Source: Epiperipatus broadwayi | Taxonomy: Eukaryota > Onychophora > Udeonychophora > Euonychophora > Peripatidae | DNA length: 64,000 nucleotides | Assembly: GCA_028023455.1 (NCBI GenBank) | Contig: JAQFVV010006221.1 | Coordinates: 4,231,166 to 4,295,165 of the forward strand | Direction of reading: 5' to 3' | Shown: positions 26,621-44,355 of the stretch, in pieces | Layout: every line of letters begins with the position of its first letter | Numbering within the stretch: the first letter of the stretch is position 1 | Made by a program: the position numbers and the translations under genes | The notes under the pieces: generated by a model | Database searches by the model: none | Seen by the model: only the letters and a program-made list of their open reading frames with translations | Told to the model about the DNA's origin: nothing

Positions 26621-27572
26621 TGTACTTCTACCACTACTATTATTACTGTACTACTTTACTACTGTACTACTACTATTTCTACTACAATTGTAGTACTAGT
26701 ACTACTATGAATACTAGACTACTAGTACTTCCAATACTACTACTACTGTGCTACTACTACTACTACTCCCACTGTACTACTACTACTACTACTAATACTA
26801 ATGTACTACTACTACTACTACTGTAATACAACTACTACTACTACTGTAATACAACTACTACTACTATAATAATAGTACTATTACTACTACTACTGTAATA
26901 CTACTAATACTACTACTACTGTACTACTGCCTCTACTATACTACTACTGTACTACTAGTACTACTACTACTGCTACTGTACTACTGATAGTACTACTGTA
27001 GTACTACTATGACTACTGTACTACTACTATACTACTGTACTACTACTACTAATGTACTACTACTATTACTACTGTACTACTATTACGAATACCACCGTAC
27101 TACTAGTACTACTATTACTGTACTACTATTACTGCTGTGCTGCTACTACAACTGTACAACTACTACTACTTTAACTACTACTACTGTACTACTACTATTA
27201 CAACTACTATACTACTACTACTACTACTACTACTACTGTACTACTAGTACTACTACCACTACCACTACTGCTCCACTCATACTACTACTACTACTTTACT
27301 CCTAATAATACAACTACTACTACTACTGTACTACTACTACTATTGTACTAATACTATTACTACTACTATGACTGTACTACCATTACTACCACTATGCTAC
27401 TCCTACCATACTACTAGTATTACTACTACTGTATTGCTACTACTATTATATTACTGTAATACTACTACTATTATTACTACTGTACTACTAGTACTACTAC
27501 TACAATGATACTACTACTACAGTACTAATACTACTACTACTGTACTGTTATTACTATTACAACTAGTGTACA

Positions 27573-27613
<41 letters not shown>

Positions 27614-30600
27614 AGTAATACTAGTACTAATAATACTATGAGAAGTACTCCTATACTACTACTACTACCACTACTGTACTACTATTACTACTACCTACTA
27701 CTACTACTATTACTCCTGCTGTACTACTACTACTACTGGTCTACTATTATTACTACTGTAATAGACTACTAATACTATTACAACTACTATTGCTATAGTA
27801 TTACTAATACTACTACTAGTGTACTACTACTACTTTACTATTATTACAATCACTACAGCACTATTAATACAGTACTACTAGTACTAATAATACTGCTACA
27901 AGTACTGCTGTATTACTACTACTATTGTACTATAAGTACTACTGTACTACTACTACTGCTGTAATACTACTACCCTACTACTAGTACTACTACTGTACTA
28001 CTACCTCTACTGCTGCTGTACTAATACTACAGTACTAGTACTACTACAACTACTGTACTAATATTACTATTACTGTAATACTACTACTATTACTGTACTA
28101 CTACTGTACTAGCACTATAACTTCTACTGTTTTACTATTTTATTACTGCTGTACTACTAGTACTATTACTATTACTAATACTACTGTACAAGTATTACTA
28201 CTGCTGTACTACTATTACTACTACTGTACTACTACTACTACTACTACTACTCCTACTGCTACTGAACTACTACTAATACTATAACTACTACTGTATTACT
28301 AAAACTACTACTACTACTGTACTACAACTAATACTACTGTAGTGCACTTACTACTACTATTACTGTACAACTGCTACTACTACTGTAATACTGCTACTAC
28401 TAATATAGTACTAATATTACTATATAGTGGTACTACTAGTAGTAGTACTATTACTACTAGTACTACTACTACTAATGTAATATGACTACTACTGTACTAC
28501 TACTACTACTACTGCACTACTACTACTCTTTTATGACTAATATTACTACTAATTTAATACTACTAGTAGTAGTAATAGAACAACTACTGTACTACTAATA
28601 CTGTTACTACTGTACAACTAAAAATACTACTACTACTGTACTACTACTGCCACTATACTACTAGTACTACTACTAATACTGTAGTATTACTACTACTACT
28701 ATTGTACTACTACTGTACTACTGTACTACTACTACTCCTACTTCAACTACTATTGTATTTCTACTAAAACTACTAATACTACAGTAAAACTACTAATACT
28801 ACTACTTCCAATACTACTGTACTACTACTACTGTATAACTACAACCACTATCATTGTAATACTACTACTGTGTTACTACTACTTGTAATACTACACATAC
28901 TACTACTGTACTACTACTAATACTACTATTATTACTTAACTACTACTGTACTACTACTACTGTACTACTACTAATACTGTCCTACTACTACTATGACTAC
29001 ATCAACTACTACTACTGTACTACTACTGTACAACTACTACTATTGTATCACTACTACTATACCACTACTGTACTACTATTATTACTGTACTACTAGCACT
29101 ACTACTGTTACTACTACTACCAATACTGTACTACCACTATTACTACTACTGTACTACAACTACTATTACTACTGAACTACTAATACTACTGCTACTACTA
29201 CTACTACTGTCCGATTACTACTACTAATACTACTGTACTACTACTACTGATACTGTACTACTACTATTACTACTGTACAACTACTACTACTACTGCCACT
29301 ACTAGTACGGTACTACTACCACTACTATTACTACTGTACTAGTAATACTACTACAACTACAACTGTACTACTACTAGTACTACTACTGTACTACTAATTG
29401 TACTACTAGTACTACTCCTGTACTGTTACTATGACTATTACTACTTTCCTACTGTTACTACAACTACTGTTACTACTACTGTACAACTAGTACTAATAAT
29501 AATACTACCAGTATGGCTGTAGTACTACTACTACTACTATTATAATACTATGACTACTACTAATACTACTACTACTCCAATTGTGCTATACTACTCCTAT
29601 AGTACTACCACTATTACAGTAATATACAGTACTACTACTCCTATTACTACTGCACTACTACTACTGGACTACTACTACTTTACTATTACTACTGCTGTAC
29701 TACTATTACTATTGTACTACTACTAGTACTACTACTACTCCTGCTACTACTATACTACTACTACTACTATTACAACTGTACTAGTGCTAATAATACAACT
29801 ACTACTGTACTACTACAACTACTACTGTACTACTACTACTACTACTACATCTGTACTACTAATACAACTAATACTACTGTACTACCACTACTACTACTAC
29901 AATACTACTTCTACCATTACTACTACTGTACTACTAGTATTACTACTACTACTACTGTACTTCTACTACTACAACTGTTATGCTACTACTACTAATACTA
30001 CTAAACTACTAGTACTAGTACCATTACTACAACTCTACTACTACTGCTACTAGTCCTGTACTACTACTCCTACTCCTGTACTACTACTACTACTGTACTA
30101 CTAATAAAACTACAACAGTACTACAAGTAATACTACTACTGACCTACTACTACTACTGTGCTTCTACTAATACTATGACTGTACTACTAATACTACTGCA
30201 CTACTACTACTGTGCTACTATTATCTACTACTGTAATACTATAACTATTACAACTTTCTGCACTACTACTCCTACTAGTACTGTACTACTATTACTACTA
30301 CCACTACTTTATTACAACTAATACAACTACTACTACTACTACTGTACTACTGCTACTATGTCTACTGTACTACTAGTACTATTACTACTAATACTGTCCA
30401 AATACTACTACTGTACTACTGCAACTACTAATGTACTACTACTACTACTTCTATTACTCCACTACTACTACTACTGTACTACTTGTATTACACTTACTAC
30501 TGTACTATTACTACTACTGTATTACTACTACTACTACTTCCACTACTGTACAACTAATACTACTACTGTACTACTACTTCTACTTCTGTACCCATACTAC

Positions 30601-30675
30601 TACTAATACTATCATAATACTACTACCACTATTACTCCCACTACTACTACCCCTACTACTATGACAACTACTGTT

Positions 30676-30710
<35 letters not shown>

Positions 30711-31404
30711 GTACTACCACAACTACTGCACTATTACTATCACTACTATACTACTGTACTACTAATACTACTGATCTACTACTACTGTACTACTACTATT
30801 TCTACTAATATTTTATACTACTACTACTACCATTTCTATTTTTGTACTACTACTACAAATACTACTACTGAACTACTATTACTACTATTGCACTTCTACT
30901 ATAACTATTGCTGTACAACTACTATTACTACTACTGTACAACTATACTACAACTAGTGCTACTGTACTACTACTACTGTACTACTACTACTGTACTACTA
31001 CTAATAGTTTTCTACTACCATTAATACTAATATACTACTACTACTGCACTACTACTATTACAAATACAACTTCTACTTACTACTAGTGCTGCTACTACTA
31101 CTATTAGTATTATAACTGTACTACTATTATTACTTACTACTGTACTACAACTATTGTATCATACTACTATACTACTACTACTGTACTACTACTATTACTG
31201 TACTACTAGTACTACAAACACCACATCTACTGTACTATTACTACTACTACTATGACTGTATTACTGCTACCACTTACTACTGTACTATACCTACAACTAT
31301 TGTATCATTTCTATGACTACTGTACTACAGCTACTATTACTACTGTACTACTAGAACTATTACTATTACAACTACTACTAATACTGTACTACAACTACTA
31401 CTAC

Positions 31405-31700
31405 TGCTGTACTACTACTACTATACTACTAGTATTACTACTACTACTCCTGTACTACTACTACTACTAGTACAACTACTAATGTACCACATCTACTATT
31501 ACTATTACTACTGGACTACTACTACAATTACAAATACTAATACTGTACTACCACTACTACTACTGCTGTACTACTACTACTATACTACTAGTATTACTAC
31601 TACTACTCCTGTACTACTACTACTACTAGTACAACTACTAATGTACCATATCTACTATTACTATTACTACTGTACTACTACTACTACTATTATTACTACT
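31405..31700. repeat. 159-bp local tandem duplication in type II array
   Basis: A block ending in AATGTACCACATCTACTATT (31481 onward) is repeated from 31640 with few changes. Period 159 bases. Confidence 0.7.
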
Positions 31701-33843
31701 GTAGTAACACTAATATTACTACTGTACTACTACTATTATTACTACTACAGTATTACTACTAATATTATTATTACTGTACTACTATTACTTTTACAACTCT
31801 ACTACTACTACAACTACTGCTACTACTACTCTACTGCTATTACTATTGTACTACTAATACTTCTACTACTACTACCAATACTGCATTAATACTACTACTA
31901 CTCTACTACTACTACTATTTCTACTACTATTACCACTGCTCTACTGTTACTATGACTATTACTACTTTAAGACTACTACTTTACTACTGTTACAAGTACT
32001 ACCACTATAATACTACTACTACTACTACTGTAACTACTACTGTACTAATAATACTGATACTACTACCAGAACTTCTGTACTACTACTACTGCTACTATAC
32101 TCCAACTACTACTACTCCTATTGTACTACTACAACTACTACAATAACTACTACTACTGTACTACTACTACTACTACTACTACTTCACAACTACTATAACT
32201 GGACTAGTACAACCACTACTGTACTACTACTACTATTATTACTACAGTACTACTAGTATAATTATTAACTACTGCTACTACTGTACTACTATGACTATAA
32301 TATTACTATTACTACTACTACTACTTCTACTACTACTATTACTACTACACATGTGCTAATAATACAACTACAACTACAACTGTACTACTACCACTACTAA
32401 TACTACTACAGTACTACAACTACTACTACAATACTACACTACTACTACTGTACTACAGGTGCTACTACTAGTAGTAATGCTGTACCACTACTACTGTTAC
32501 TACTGTACAATGACTACTACTACAACCACTACTGCTGTACTACTACTACTGTACTACTAGTAGTAAACTACTAGTACTACAACCATTAAACTACAGTACT
32601 ACTACTGCTACTAGTCCTGTACTACTTCTACTATTGTACTACTACAACTACTACTGTACTACTACTACAGTAATACTACTAGTCTTGTACTACTTCTATT
32701 ATACAACTACTTCTACTGTATTCTATTACAACTGTACCACTACTATTATTACTGTACTACTAATACTAATACTATTACTACTGTACTACTAGTACTATTA
32801 TGTCTACTTCTGTCCTACTAGTACTACTGTACTTCTACTGCTGTACTCCTACAACAACTACTACTACTGTGCTATTACTAATATTACTTCTACTACAACT
32901 ACTACTACTACTGCACTACTACTACTACCACTACTTTATTACTACTAATACAAGTACTACTATGAACTACTACTACTCCTACTTTACTACTGCTACTACT
33001 AGTAATACTACTACTAATTCTGTACTAATACTGCTACTACTACTACAAGTACTACTATACAACTAGTGCGGTACTACTACTACTGCACCATTACTACTAC
33101 TACAACTGTACTATATATACTACTAGTAATAATACTGTACTATTACTACTATTGTACTACTACTACTACTGTACTATGACTATTACTGTACTACTACTAC
33201 TACTGTACTAGTAGTACTACTACTATTAATACAACTATACTACTACTACCACTGTTTTACTCCTACTATTACTACTAATACTATTGTATTACTAATAATA
33301 CTGTACTACTGCTACTACAGCTACTTGTACTGTACTACTACTGTACTACTACTACCACTATTACTACTACTCTTGTACTACTACTGCAATTACTACTACT
33401 ACTACTACTGTACTATTACTACTGTACTACTACTACTACTACTATACTACTACTGTACTACTGGTACTAGTACTACTACTGTACTACTACTACTACTACA
33501 ACTATACTACTACTACTACTGTATTACTAGTATTACTAATACCACTACCACTACTGCAGGGATACTACAACTACTACTGTACTACTACTATACAATTACT
33601 ACTACTATACAACTACTATTACATCTACTACTACTGCTGTACTATTAATACTAGTGACTACTAGTACTACTATTACTGTACTATTACTACTACTCTGACT
33701 TCTGTACTAATAATACTATTACTACTGTACTACTACTACTACTGTACTTTGATTACTACTGTAATACTACTACTACTACAACTACTTCAATTACTACTAC
33801 TACTGTATTACTACTACTACTAAACTACTACTACTGTACTACT

Positions 33844-33879
<36 letters not shown>

Positions 33880-33885
<6 letters not shown>

Positions 33886-34200
33886 AATTACTACTACTGT
33901 ACTACTAGTACTAATAATACTACTACCAGTACTGCTGTACTACTATTGCTGCTGTACTACTAGTACAACTAATACAATTAATACTGTACTACTACTACTT
34001 CTACTGTACTACAAATACTACTACTGTACTACTACTACTATTACTACAATTACTACTACTGTACTACTAGTACTAATAATACTACTACCAGTACTGCTGT
34101 ACTACTATTTCTGCTGTACTACTAGTACAACTAATACAATTAATACTGTACTACTACTACTTCTACTGTACTACAAATACTACTACTCTACTACTACCAC
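33880..34200. repeat. 162-bp tandem duplication at the start of unit A1
   Basis: The landmark AATACAATTAATACTG occurs at 33971 and again at 34133 with matching flanks. All later higher-order units carry it once, so the first unit has a private duplication. Confidence 0.8.
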
Positions 34201-37200
34201 TACTGTACTACTAGTACTACTATACTACTACTACTACTACTATTACTACTGTACTACTAGTACTACAATTATTACTACTACAACTATTACTAAACTACTA
34301 CTATTATTGTACTGCTCTTACTACTACTATAAATGTACTACTACTATGACTACTATACCACTACTTTTATTGTACTACTACTACTAATACTGTACTACTA
34401 CTACTACTACTGTTACTAGTACTACTACTGTACTACTACTATGATTACTACTATTATTGTACTATTATTACCACAATTACTGCTACTACTACTGTACTAC
34501 TACTACAATACTGCTACTACTACTGTACTACTACTACTACTGTACTTATACTACAACCACTATACTAGTACTACTACAACTACTGCTATACTACTACTAC
34601 TACTGTAGTACTACTACTAAAACTACTGTTCTACTAGTACTACTAAAACTACAACTACTGTACTTCTATTACAACTACTACTGTAATATTACTATTTCTA
34701 CTACTACTATTACGACTACCACTATACTACTAATCTAACTACAACTACTACTGTACTAATACTACTGTACTAATAATAATACTACTGTACAACTAGTACT
34801 ACTACAACTACTACTACCACTACTGCTTTACTCCTACTACTACTACAACTGTACTACTACTTCTACTATACTACTTCTACAACAACTACTGTAATGCTAG
34901 AAATAATATTACTATTGTACCACTAATACTACTACGAGTACTACAACAACTGTACTAATACTTTTATTACAATACAACTACTACTCCTACTACTATTGTA
35001 CTATATCTACTACTAATACTACTGTACAACCAATGCTAATATTACTCTACAACTACTACTACTACTGTACTTGTACTACTATGACTACTAGTGTACTACT
35101 GCTGTACTACTACAACTACTGTACTACTATTACTACAACTAATACTACCACTACTGCTGTACTACAATTATTGCTACTGTACTACTACTACTACTACTGC
35201 TGCTACTACTACTACTACTGTACTACTATAACTAATAATGTAATTCTAGTACTACTACTACTATTACTCTACTACTATTACTATTACTACTGTATTACTA
35301 CTACAACTACTACTACTCTTCTACTACTTCTACTAGTGTACTACTACTGTAGTAATATTACTACTAGTACTGCTGTACTACTGTATTATTATTGTAGTCC
35401 TACCACTGCATGACTGATACTACTACTACTGTACTACTACTACAACTTCAACTACTATTACTACTACTATGACTACTATGGAAATACTATGATTAATCCT
35501 ACTACTGTACTACTACTATTACAGTTCAACTATTAGTCTTACTACTTCCACTATTACTGTATTTCTACTAGTAGTAGTACTACTACTTACTACTACTACT
35601 ACAACTCCTCCCACTACTACTCTGTTACTACTACTACTAATGTACTAATACTACTGCACTACTACTAATACTGTACTACTACTACTACTATTACTACTAC
35701 TGTATACTTGTACTAATAGTAGAACTGTACTACTAATACTGCTAATACTGCTACTACTGTACTACTAATAGTACAATTACTGTACAACTACTACTCTACT
35801 ATTACTACTACTATAGTAGTAATTATACTACTACAACTACTGTACTACTACTACCACTATTCCTGTTCTTCTAGTACTACTACTAATGTACTACTACAAC
35901 TACTACTGTACTATTAATACTACAAATACTACTGTATTAATGCTACAGTACTACTATTGTACTACTAGTACTAATAGCATTAATAGTACTACTACTACTG
36001 TAGTTCCACTACTACTAATATTATACTACTACTATACTCTTGTATTACTAGTACTACTGTACTACTATTACTACTATTACTGAACTACTACTACTAATAT
36101 TACTACTACTACTGTATTAATACTACTACTACTACTATTACTGTACAACTACTACTACTAGTGTACTACTACTATTACTACTGTACTACTACTACTAGTA
36201 CTGCTACAACTACTGTACTACTACTACTATTACTATGGTACTACTAATACTTCTACTACTACTACTGTACTAATACAACTACTACTGTACTACTACTATT
36301 TCTACTACTATTACTACAACTATATTTCTACTGTGACTACTACTTTTTGAGTACTACTACTTTACTACTGTTACTGCTACTATCACTGTAATACTACTAC
36401 TATTACTGCTACAACTACTGTATTACTAGTATGGATAATACTACTACCAGTACTGCTGTACTACTAATACTTTATAACTACTACTACTACTGTACTACTA
36501 CTACTACTACTGGACTATGTCTGTATTACTGTAAAATAAATACTACTACTACTCTTCTACTAGTACTACTACTATTACTACTACTACTGTTGTACTACTA
36601 CTATTATTACTATGGTACTACTAGAACTATTACTACAACTGCTATTGCTGTACTACTACTACTATTACTACTACTGCTATTGCTGTACTACTACTACTAT
36701 TACTACTACTACTACTACTTCTACTAGTACTGTTACTACTGTAATAGTGCTAATAATACAACTACAACTACTACACTACTACTCCTACTACTACAACTGT
36801 ACTAGTAGTATTACTAATACTATGACTGTACTACTATTACAATACTACTACTACTACCACTACTACTACTGTACTACTAGTACTACTACTAGTAATAGTA
36901 CTGTACCACTACTAATGCTACTATTGTAATACTACTAGAACTACCACTACTGCTGTACTATGACTACTGAACTACCACTACTGCTACACTATTACTGAAC
37001 TACCACTACTACTACTAAACTCCTAGTACTACAAACATTATTACTAATGTACTACTGCTGCTACTACTCCTGTACTACTACTACTACTACTCTACAATGA
37101 CTACTAATACTCTACTACTACTACTGCACTAATACTACTACTGTACCACTATGACTACTACTGTACTACTACTACTACTATTACTAATATACTGCTAGTA

Positions 37201-38869
37201 CTACTACTACTATCCTACTACTACTATGGTACTTCTACTACTACTACCACAGTTCTACTAGAACTAGTATAACTACTGTACTATGATTAGTACTGTGCTA
37301 CTACCAATATTACTACTACTACTACTGTACTACTATTCCTATTACAAATCTTACTGTATTACTACTACTGATCTCCTTCTTCTACTACTACTATGTCTAT
37401 TGTACAACTACAACTACTGTACTATTCCTACTACTACTGCACTACTACTACTACCTTACTACTTGTACTACTAGTACTGTACTATTACTACCACTTGTTC
37501 TACTAATACTACTACTGTTCTATGACTACTACTGTACTAGTATTACTACTACTATTATTACTACTGTACTACTACTTCCATTGTATTATTCCTACTATTA
37601 CTACTACTACTTTACTACTACTATGATTCCTATTGTACTACTACTATTAGTGTACTACCACTACTATTATAATATTACTACTACTACTCTTGTACTACCA
37701 CTACTATTACTACTAATACTGTACTACTCTTACAACTGCTACTACTAATACTACTGTACTACTATACTACTATTACTACTACTGTAATAAAACTACTACA
37801 ATTATGACTACTACTACTGTACTAATACTAGTACTACTACTGTACTCCTAATCCTACTACTACTGCACTACTACTACTAATGTACTACTACTACTACTGA
37901 ACAAATACTATCCCTACTGTACAACTATCACTACCCACACTACTTCTACTGCTACTGTACTACAAGTACTACTAATACTACTGTAAACTACTACTGCAAC
38001 TACTGTACTACTACTGTTCTACTAATACTAATACTGCACTGCTACTAATACTGTACAACTATTATTCTATCACTGTACTACTACTACAAATATAACTATT
38101 ACTTATTACTACTACTACTACTACTGTAATACAACTACAACTATTCTATCATTTCTACAACTACTACTTTACTACTACTACTACTATTACTACTGTACTA
38201 TTAGTACTAATATAATTACTACTAACAATACTGTACTACCACTACAATTACTACTGCACTTCTATTACTATACTAGTAGCACTGCTACTACTACCACTCC
38301 TCTACTACTACTATTACTACTACTGTATTACTACTATTACAAATATTACTGGACAACTACTACTACTGTGCAACTACTACTATACTAATACTACTATACT
38401 ACTACTACTACTACTACTAATACTACTACTACTGTATTACTAGCATTACTAATACCACAACCCCTACTGCAGGGATACTACTACTACTACTGTACTACTG
38501 CTAAAACAATTACTACTACTATACAACTACTATTGCTTCTACTACTACTGCTGTACTATTACCACTAGTGTAGTATTACTACTACAATTACTGTACTATT
38601 ACTACTACTCTGACTTCTGTACTAATAAGACTATTACTACTGTACTACGACTACTACTGTACTTCTACTACTACTGTAATAATACTACTACAACTACTTC
38701 GATTACTACTACTACTGTATTACTACTACTACTAAAGTACTACTACTACTGTACTACTTACTACTACAACTACTGTACTACTACTATTACTACTACTGTA
38801 CTACTAGTACTAATAATACTACTACCAGTACTTCTGTACTACTATTACTGCTGTACTACTAGTACAACT
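34133..38869. repeat. Higher-order unit A1 (short form)
   Basis: Bounded by successive copies of the landmark AATACAATTAATACTG at 34133 and 38870 (4737 bp). Internal landmarks in order: GTATTATTATTGTAG at 35383, TTTTTGAGTACTACTAC at 36344 and CTGCAGGGAT near 38467. The same order and similar spacing recur in the following units. Confidence 0.82.
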
Positions 38870-41800
38870 AATACAATTAATACTGTACTACTACTACTTC
38901 TACTGTACTACAAATACTACTAATCTACTACTACCACTACTGTACTACTAGTACTTCTGTACTACTACTACTATTACTACTGTACTAGTACTACTACTAC
39001 TACAACTATTACTATACTACTACTATTATTGTACTGCTATTAATACTACTACGAATGTACTACTACTATGACTACTATACAACTACTACTGTACTACTAC
39101 TTCTACTAATACTATGCTACTACTACTACTGCTACTAGTACTACTACTGTACTACTACTACTATTACTACTATTGTAGTACAACTACTACTACAATTACT
39201 GCTACTACTACTGTACTACTACAATTTCTGCTACTACTACTGAACTACTACTACTGAACTACTACTATTACTGTACATCTACTACAACCACTATACTACT
39301 ACTAGTATTACTGTACTACTACTACTACAACTACTGCTATTGTACTACTACTACTACTGTAGTACTACTAATAATACTACTTTTCTACTAATACTACAAC
39401 TACTACTACTGTACTTCTACTACAACTACTACTGCACTATTACTATTTCTTCTACTACTATTATTACTCCTACCACTATACTACTAATCTAACTACAACT
39501 ACTACTCTACTAATACTACTGTACTAATAAACTACTACTGTACAACTAGTACTACTACAACTACTACTACCTCTACTGCTTTACTCCTACTACTACTATG
39601 ACTACTACTACTTCTACTATACTACTTTTACTACTACTACTACTGTAATGCTAGTAATAATACCACTACTGTACCACTAATACTACTACTAATACTACAG
39701 CAACTGTACTAATACTTTTATTACTATACAACTACTACTCCTACTACTACTGTACTATATCTACTACTAATACTATGGTACTATCAATGCTAATATTACT
39801 GTACAACTACTACTACTGTATTTGTACTACTATGACTACTAGTGTACTACTGCTGTACTACTACAACTACTGTACTACTATTACTACAACTAATACTACC
39901 ACTACTGCTGTAGTACAACTATTGCTACTTTACTACTACTACTACTACTACTGTACTACTACAACTAATAATGTAATACTAGTACTGTGACTACTATTAC
40001 TAATATGCTACTACTATTACTATTACTACTACTGTATTACTACTACAACTATTACTACCACTGTTCTACTACTTCTACTAGTGTACTACTAATACTGTAG
40101 TACTATTACTACTAGTACTACTGTACTACTGTATTATTATTGTAGTACTACCACTGTATGACTGATACTACTACTGTACTACTACTACAACTTCAAATAC
40201 TATTACTACTATTATTACTACTACTGAAATACTATGAATAAAACTACTACTGTACTACTACTATTATGGTACAACTATTAGTCTTACTGCTTCCACTATT
40301 ACTGTACTTCTACTAGTAGTAGTACTACTTACTACTACTTCTCCTACCACTACTACTCTGTTACTACTACTACTACTAATGTACTAATACTACTGCACTA
40401 ATACTAATACTGTACTACTACTACTACTGCACTACTACTACTACTATTACTACTACTGTATACTAGTACTAATACTAGTAGTGTACTACTAATACTACTA
40501 CTACTGTACTACTAATACTACAATTACTGTACTAGTACTCTACTACCACTACTACTATACTAGTAGTAGTACTATTACAACTATTGTACTATTACTACCA
40601 CTACACCTGTTCTTCTAGTACTACTACTACTGCACTACTACTGCTGTACTACTACTACTACTGTACTATTAATACTACTACAAATACTACTGTATTACTA
40701 CTACAGTACTACTACTATTGTACTACTAGTACTAATACCATTATTACTACTACTACTATTACTGTAGTTCCACTACTAATATTATACTACAACTATACTC
40801 TTGTATTACTAGTACTACTGTACTATTACGACTACTACTACTGTACTACTACTAATAATATTACTACTACTACTGTATTAATACTACTACTACTATTACT
40901 GTACAACTACTACTACTACTACTACTACTGTACTACTACTATTACTACTGTACTACTACTACTAGTACTGCTACAACTACTATACTACTACTACTATTAC
41001 TATGGTACTACTAATACTTCTACTACTGTACTAATACAACTACTACTGTACTACTACTACTATTTCTACTACTATTACTACTACTGTATTGCTACTATGA
41101 CTACTACTTTTTGAGTACTACTACTTTACTACTGTTACTGCTACTACCACTGTAATACTACTACTACTGCTACTACTACTGTACTACTTGTATGGATAAT
41201 ACTACTACCAGTACTGCTGTACTACTAATACTTTATAACTTGTACTACATCTACTGTACTACTACTACTACTGCACCATGTCTATTATTGTAAAATAAAT
41301 ACTACTACTACTCTCCTACTAGATCTAATATTACTACTACTACTGTTGTACTACTACTATTATTATCATGGTACTACTAAAACTATTACTACTACTGCTA
41401 TTGCTGTACTACTACTACTATTACTACTACTACTACTACTTCTACTAGTACTATTACTACTGTAATAGTGCTAATAATACTACAATTTTTACTCTACTAC
41501 TCCTACTACTACAACTGTACTACTAGTATTACTAATACTATGACTGTACTACCATTACTACTACACTACTATTACTACTACCACTACTACTGTACTACTA
41601 GTACTATTACAACTAGTAGTACTGTACCACTACTAATTCTACTATTGTAATACTACTACAACTACCACTACTGCTGTACTATGACTACTGTACTACCACT
41701 ACTACTGCTACAACTAAACTAGTACTACAAACATTATTACTAATGTACTACTGCTGCTACTACTCCTGTACTATTACTACTACTCTACAATGACTATTAA

Positions 41801-43689
41801 TACTTTACTACTACTACTACTACTACTACTGTACTAATACTACTACTGTACCACTACTACTACTACTGTACTACTACTACTATTACTACTGTACTGCTAG
41901 TACTACTACTACTACTATCCTACTACCACTATGCTACTTCTACTACTACTACCACAGTTCTACTACAACTAATATAACTACTGTACTACAATTACTACTG
42001 TGCTACTACTAATATTACTACTACTACTACTGTACTACTATTACTATTACAAATCTTACTGTATTACTACTACTACTACTACTATTGATCTACTACTACT
42101 ACTACTATTACTATGACTACTGTACAACTAGGACTACTGTACCATTTCTACTACTACTACTGCACTCCTACTACTACTACTACTACTCTAATACTTGTAC
42201 TAATACTACTGTCCTATTACAACCACTATTGTTTTACTAATATTACTACTGTTCTATGACTACTACTGTACTACTACTACTACTGTACTAGTATTACTAC
42301 TACTATTATTACTACTGTACTACTACTCCCACTGTATTACTCCTACTATTACTACTACTACTACTGTACTACTACTATGACTCCTATTACACTACTACTA
42401 CTATTAGTGTACTACCACTACTATTATAATATTACTACTACTACTCTTGTACTACTACTACTGTACTACTACCACTACTATTACTACTAATACTATACTA
42501 CTCCTACTACTGCTACTACTAATACTACTGTACTACTATACTCCTACTACTACTAATACTACTACTTTTGTAATACTACTACTACAATTATGAGTACTAT
42601 TACTGTACTAATACTAATACTAATACTGTACTCCTACTTGTACTACTACTGTACTACTACTACTAATGTACTACTAATAATACTACTGAACAAATACTAT
42701 TACTACTGTACTCCTACAACTACATCTATTACTATACAACTACTACTACTACTGCACAACTATCACAACCACTACTACTTCTACTGCTACTGTACTACTA
42801 GTACTACTAATACTACTGTAAACTATGACTACAACTATTGTACTACTACTGTTCTACTACTAATACTACTGCGCTACTAATACAAATACTGCACTGCTAC
42901 TAATACTGTACTACTATTTCTACTACTATCACTGTACTACTACAACAACTATTATTACTTACTAATACTACTACTACTGTACTACAACTACAACTATTGT
43001 ATCATTTCTACAACTACTACAGTACTACTATTACTACTGTAATATTAGTCCTAATATTATTACTACTAATAATACTGTACTACCACTACAATTACTACTG
43101 TACTTCTATTACTATACTATTAGCACTGCTACTACTACCACTCCTCTACTATTACTATTACTACTACTGTATTACTACTATCACTAATACTACTGTACAA
43201 GTACTACTACTGTACAACTCCTATTATACTACTACTACTATACTATTACTACTACTACTACATTAATAATATTACTAATACCACTACCACTACTGCAGGG
43301 ATTTTATTCCTACTATTGTACTACTACTAATACAATTACTACTAGTATACAACTACTATTACTTCTACTACTTCTGCTGTACTATTACTACTACTGTACT
43401 ACTAGTACTACTATTACTGTACTACTACTGCTACTCTGACTTCTGTACTAATAATCCTATTACTAGTGTACTACTACTACTGTACTTCTACTACTACTGT
43501 AATACTACAACTACTACCATTACTTTGATTACTACTACTGTATTACTACTACTACTACTAAAGTACTACTACTACTGTACTACTTACTACAACTACTGTA
43601 CTACTACTATTACTACTACTGTACTACTACTAATAATAATACTACCAGTAGTGCTGTACTACTATTACTGCTGTACTACTAGTACAACT
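38870..43689. repeat. Higher-order unit A2 (short form)
   Basis: 4820 bp. GTATTATTATTGTAG is at 40131, TTTTTGAG at 41108 and GCAGGG at 43295. Spacings differ from A1 by less than about 100 bp. Like A1, it lacks the 3-kb segment with TGTGGGGAT and TGCTACCATG landmarks. Confidence 0.82.
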
Positions 43690-44320
43690 AATACAATTAA
43701 TATTGTACTACTACTACGTCTACTGTACTACAAATACTACTACTCTACTACTACCACTACTGTACTACTAGTACTACTAAACTACTACTACTTTTACTAC
43801 TGTACTACTAGTACTACTACTACTACAACTATTACTATACTATTACTATTATTGTACTGCTATTACTACTACCATACTACTATACTAATGTTATACTAAT
43901 ACCAGTACTTATATTATTACTACTTCTACTACTGTACTACTACAACTACAGATACTGTACAACTATTAATATTTCTGCCCCTCCTATTACTATGACTACT
44001 ACAACTACTGTACTTCTGATAATACTACTACTACTACTGTATTAATATTACTATATTACTACTACTACTACAACTTACAACTAGTTCTAATGACATTACT
44101 GTCTACTTTTACTACTACTACTGTACTATACTACTACTTTTCTACTACTCATTCAACTGTACTACTAATACTGTACTACTAGTACTACTACTACTACTGT
44201 ACTACAACTACTACTACTAGTGTACTACTACTTATGTACTAATGCTTTTACTACTACTATTGTACCACTACTAATACTTCTACTACCTGTACAGCTGTAT
44301 TACTATGAAATTTACTACTG

Positions 44321-44355
<35 letters not shown>

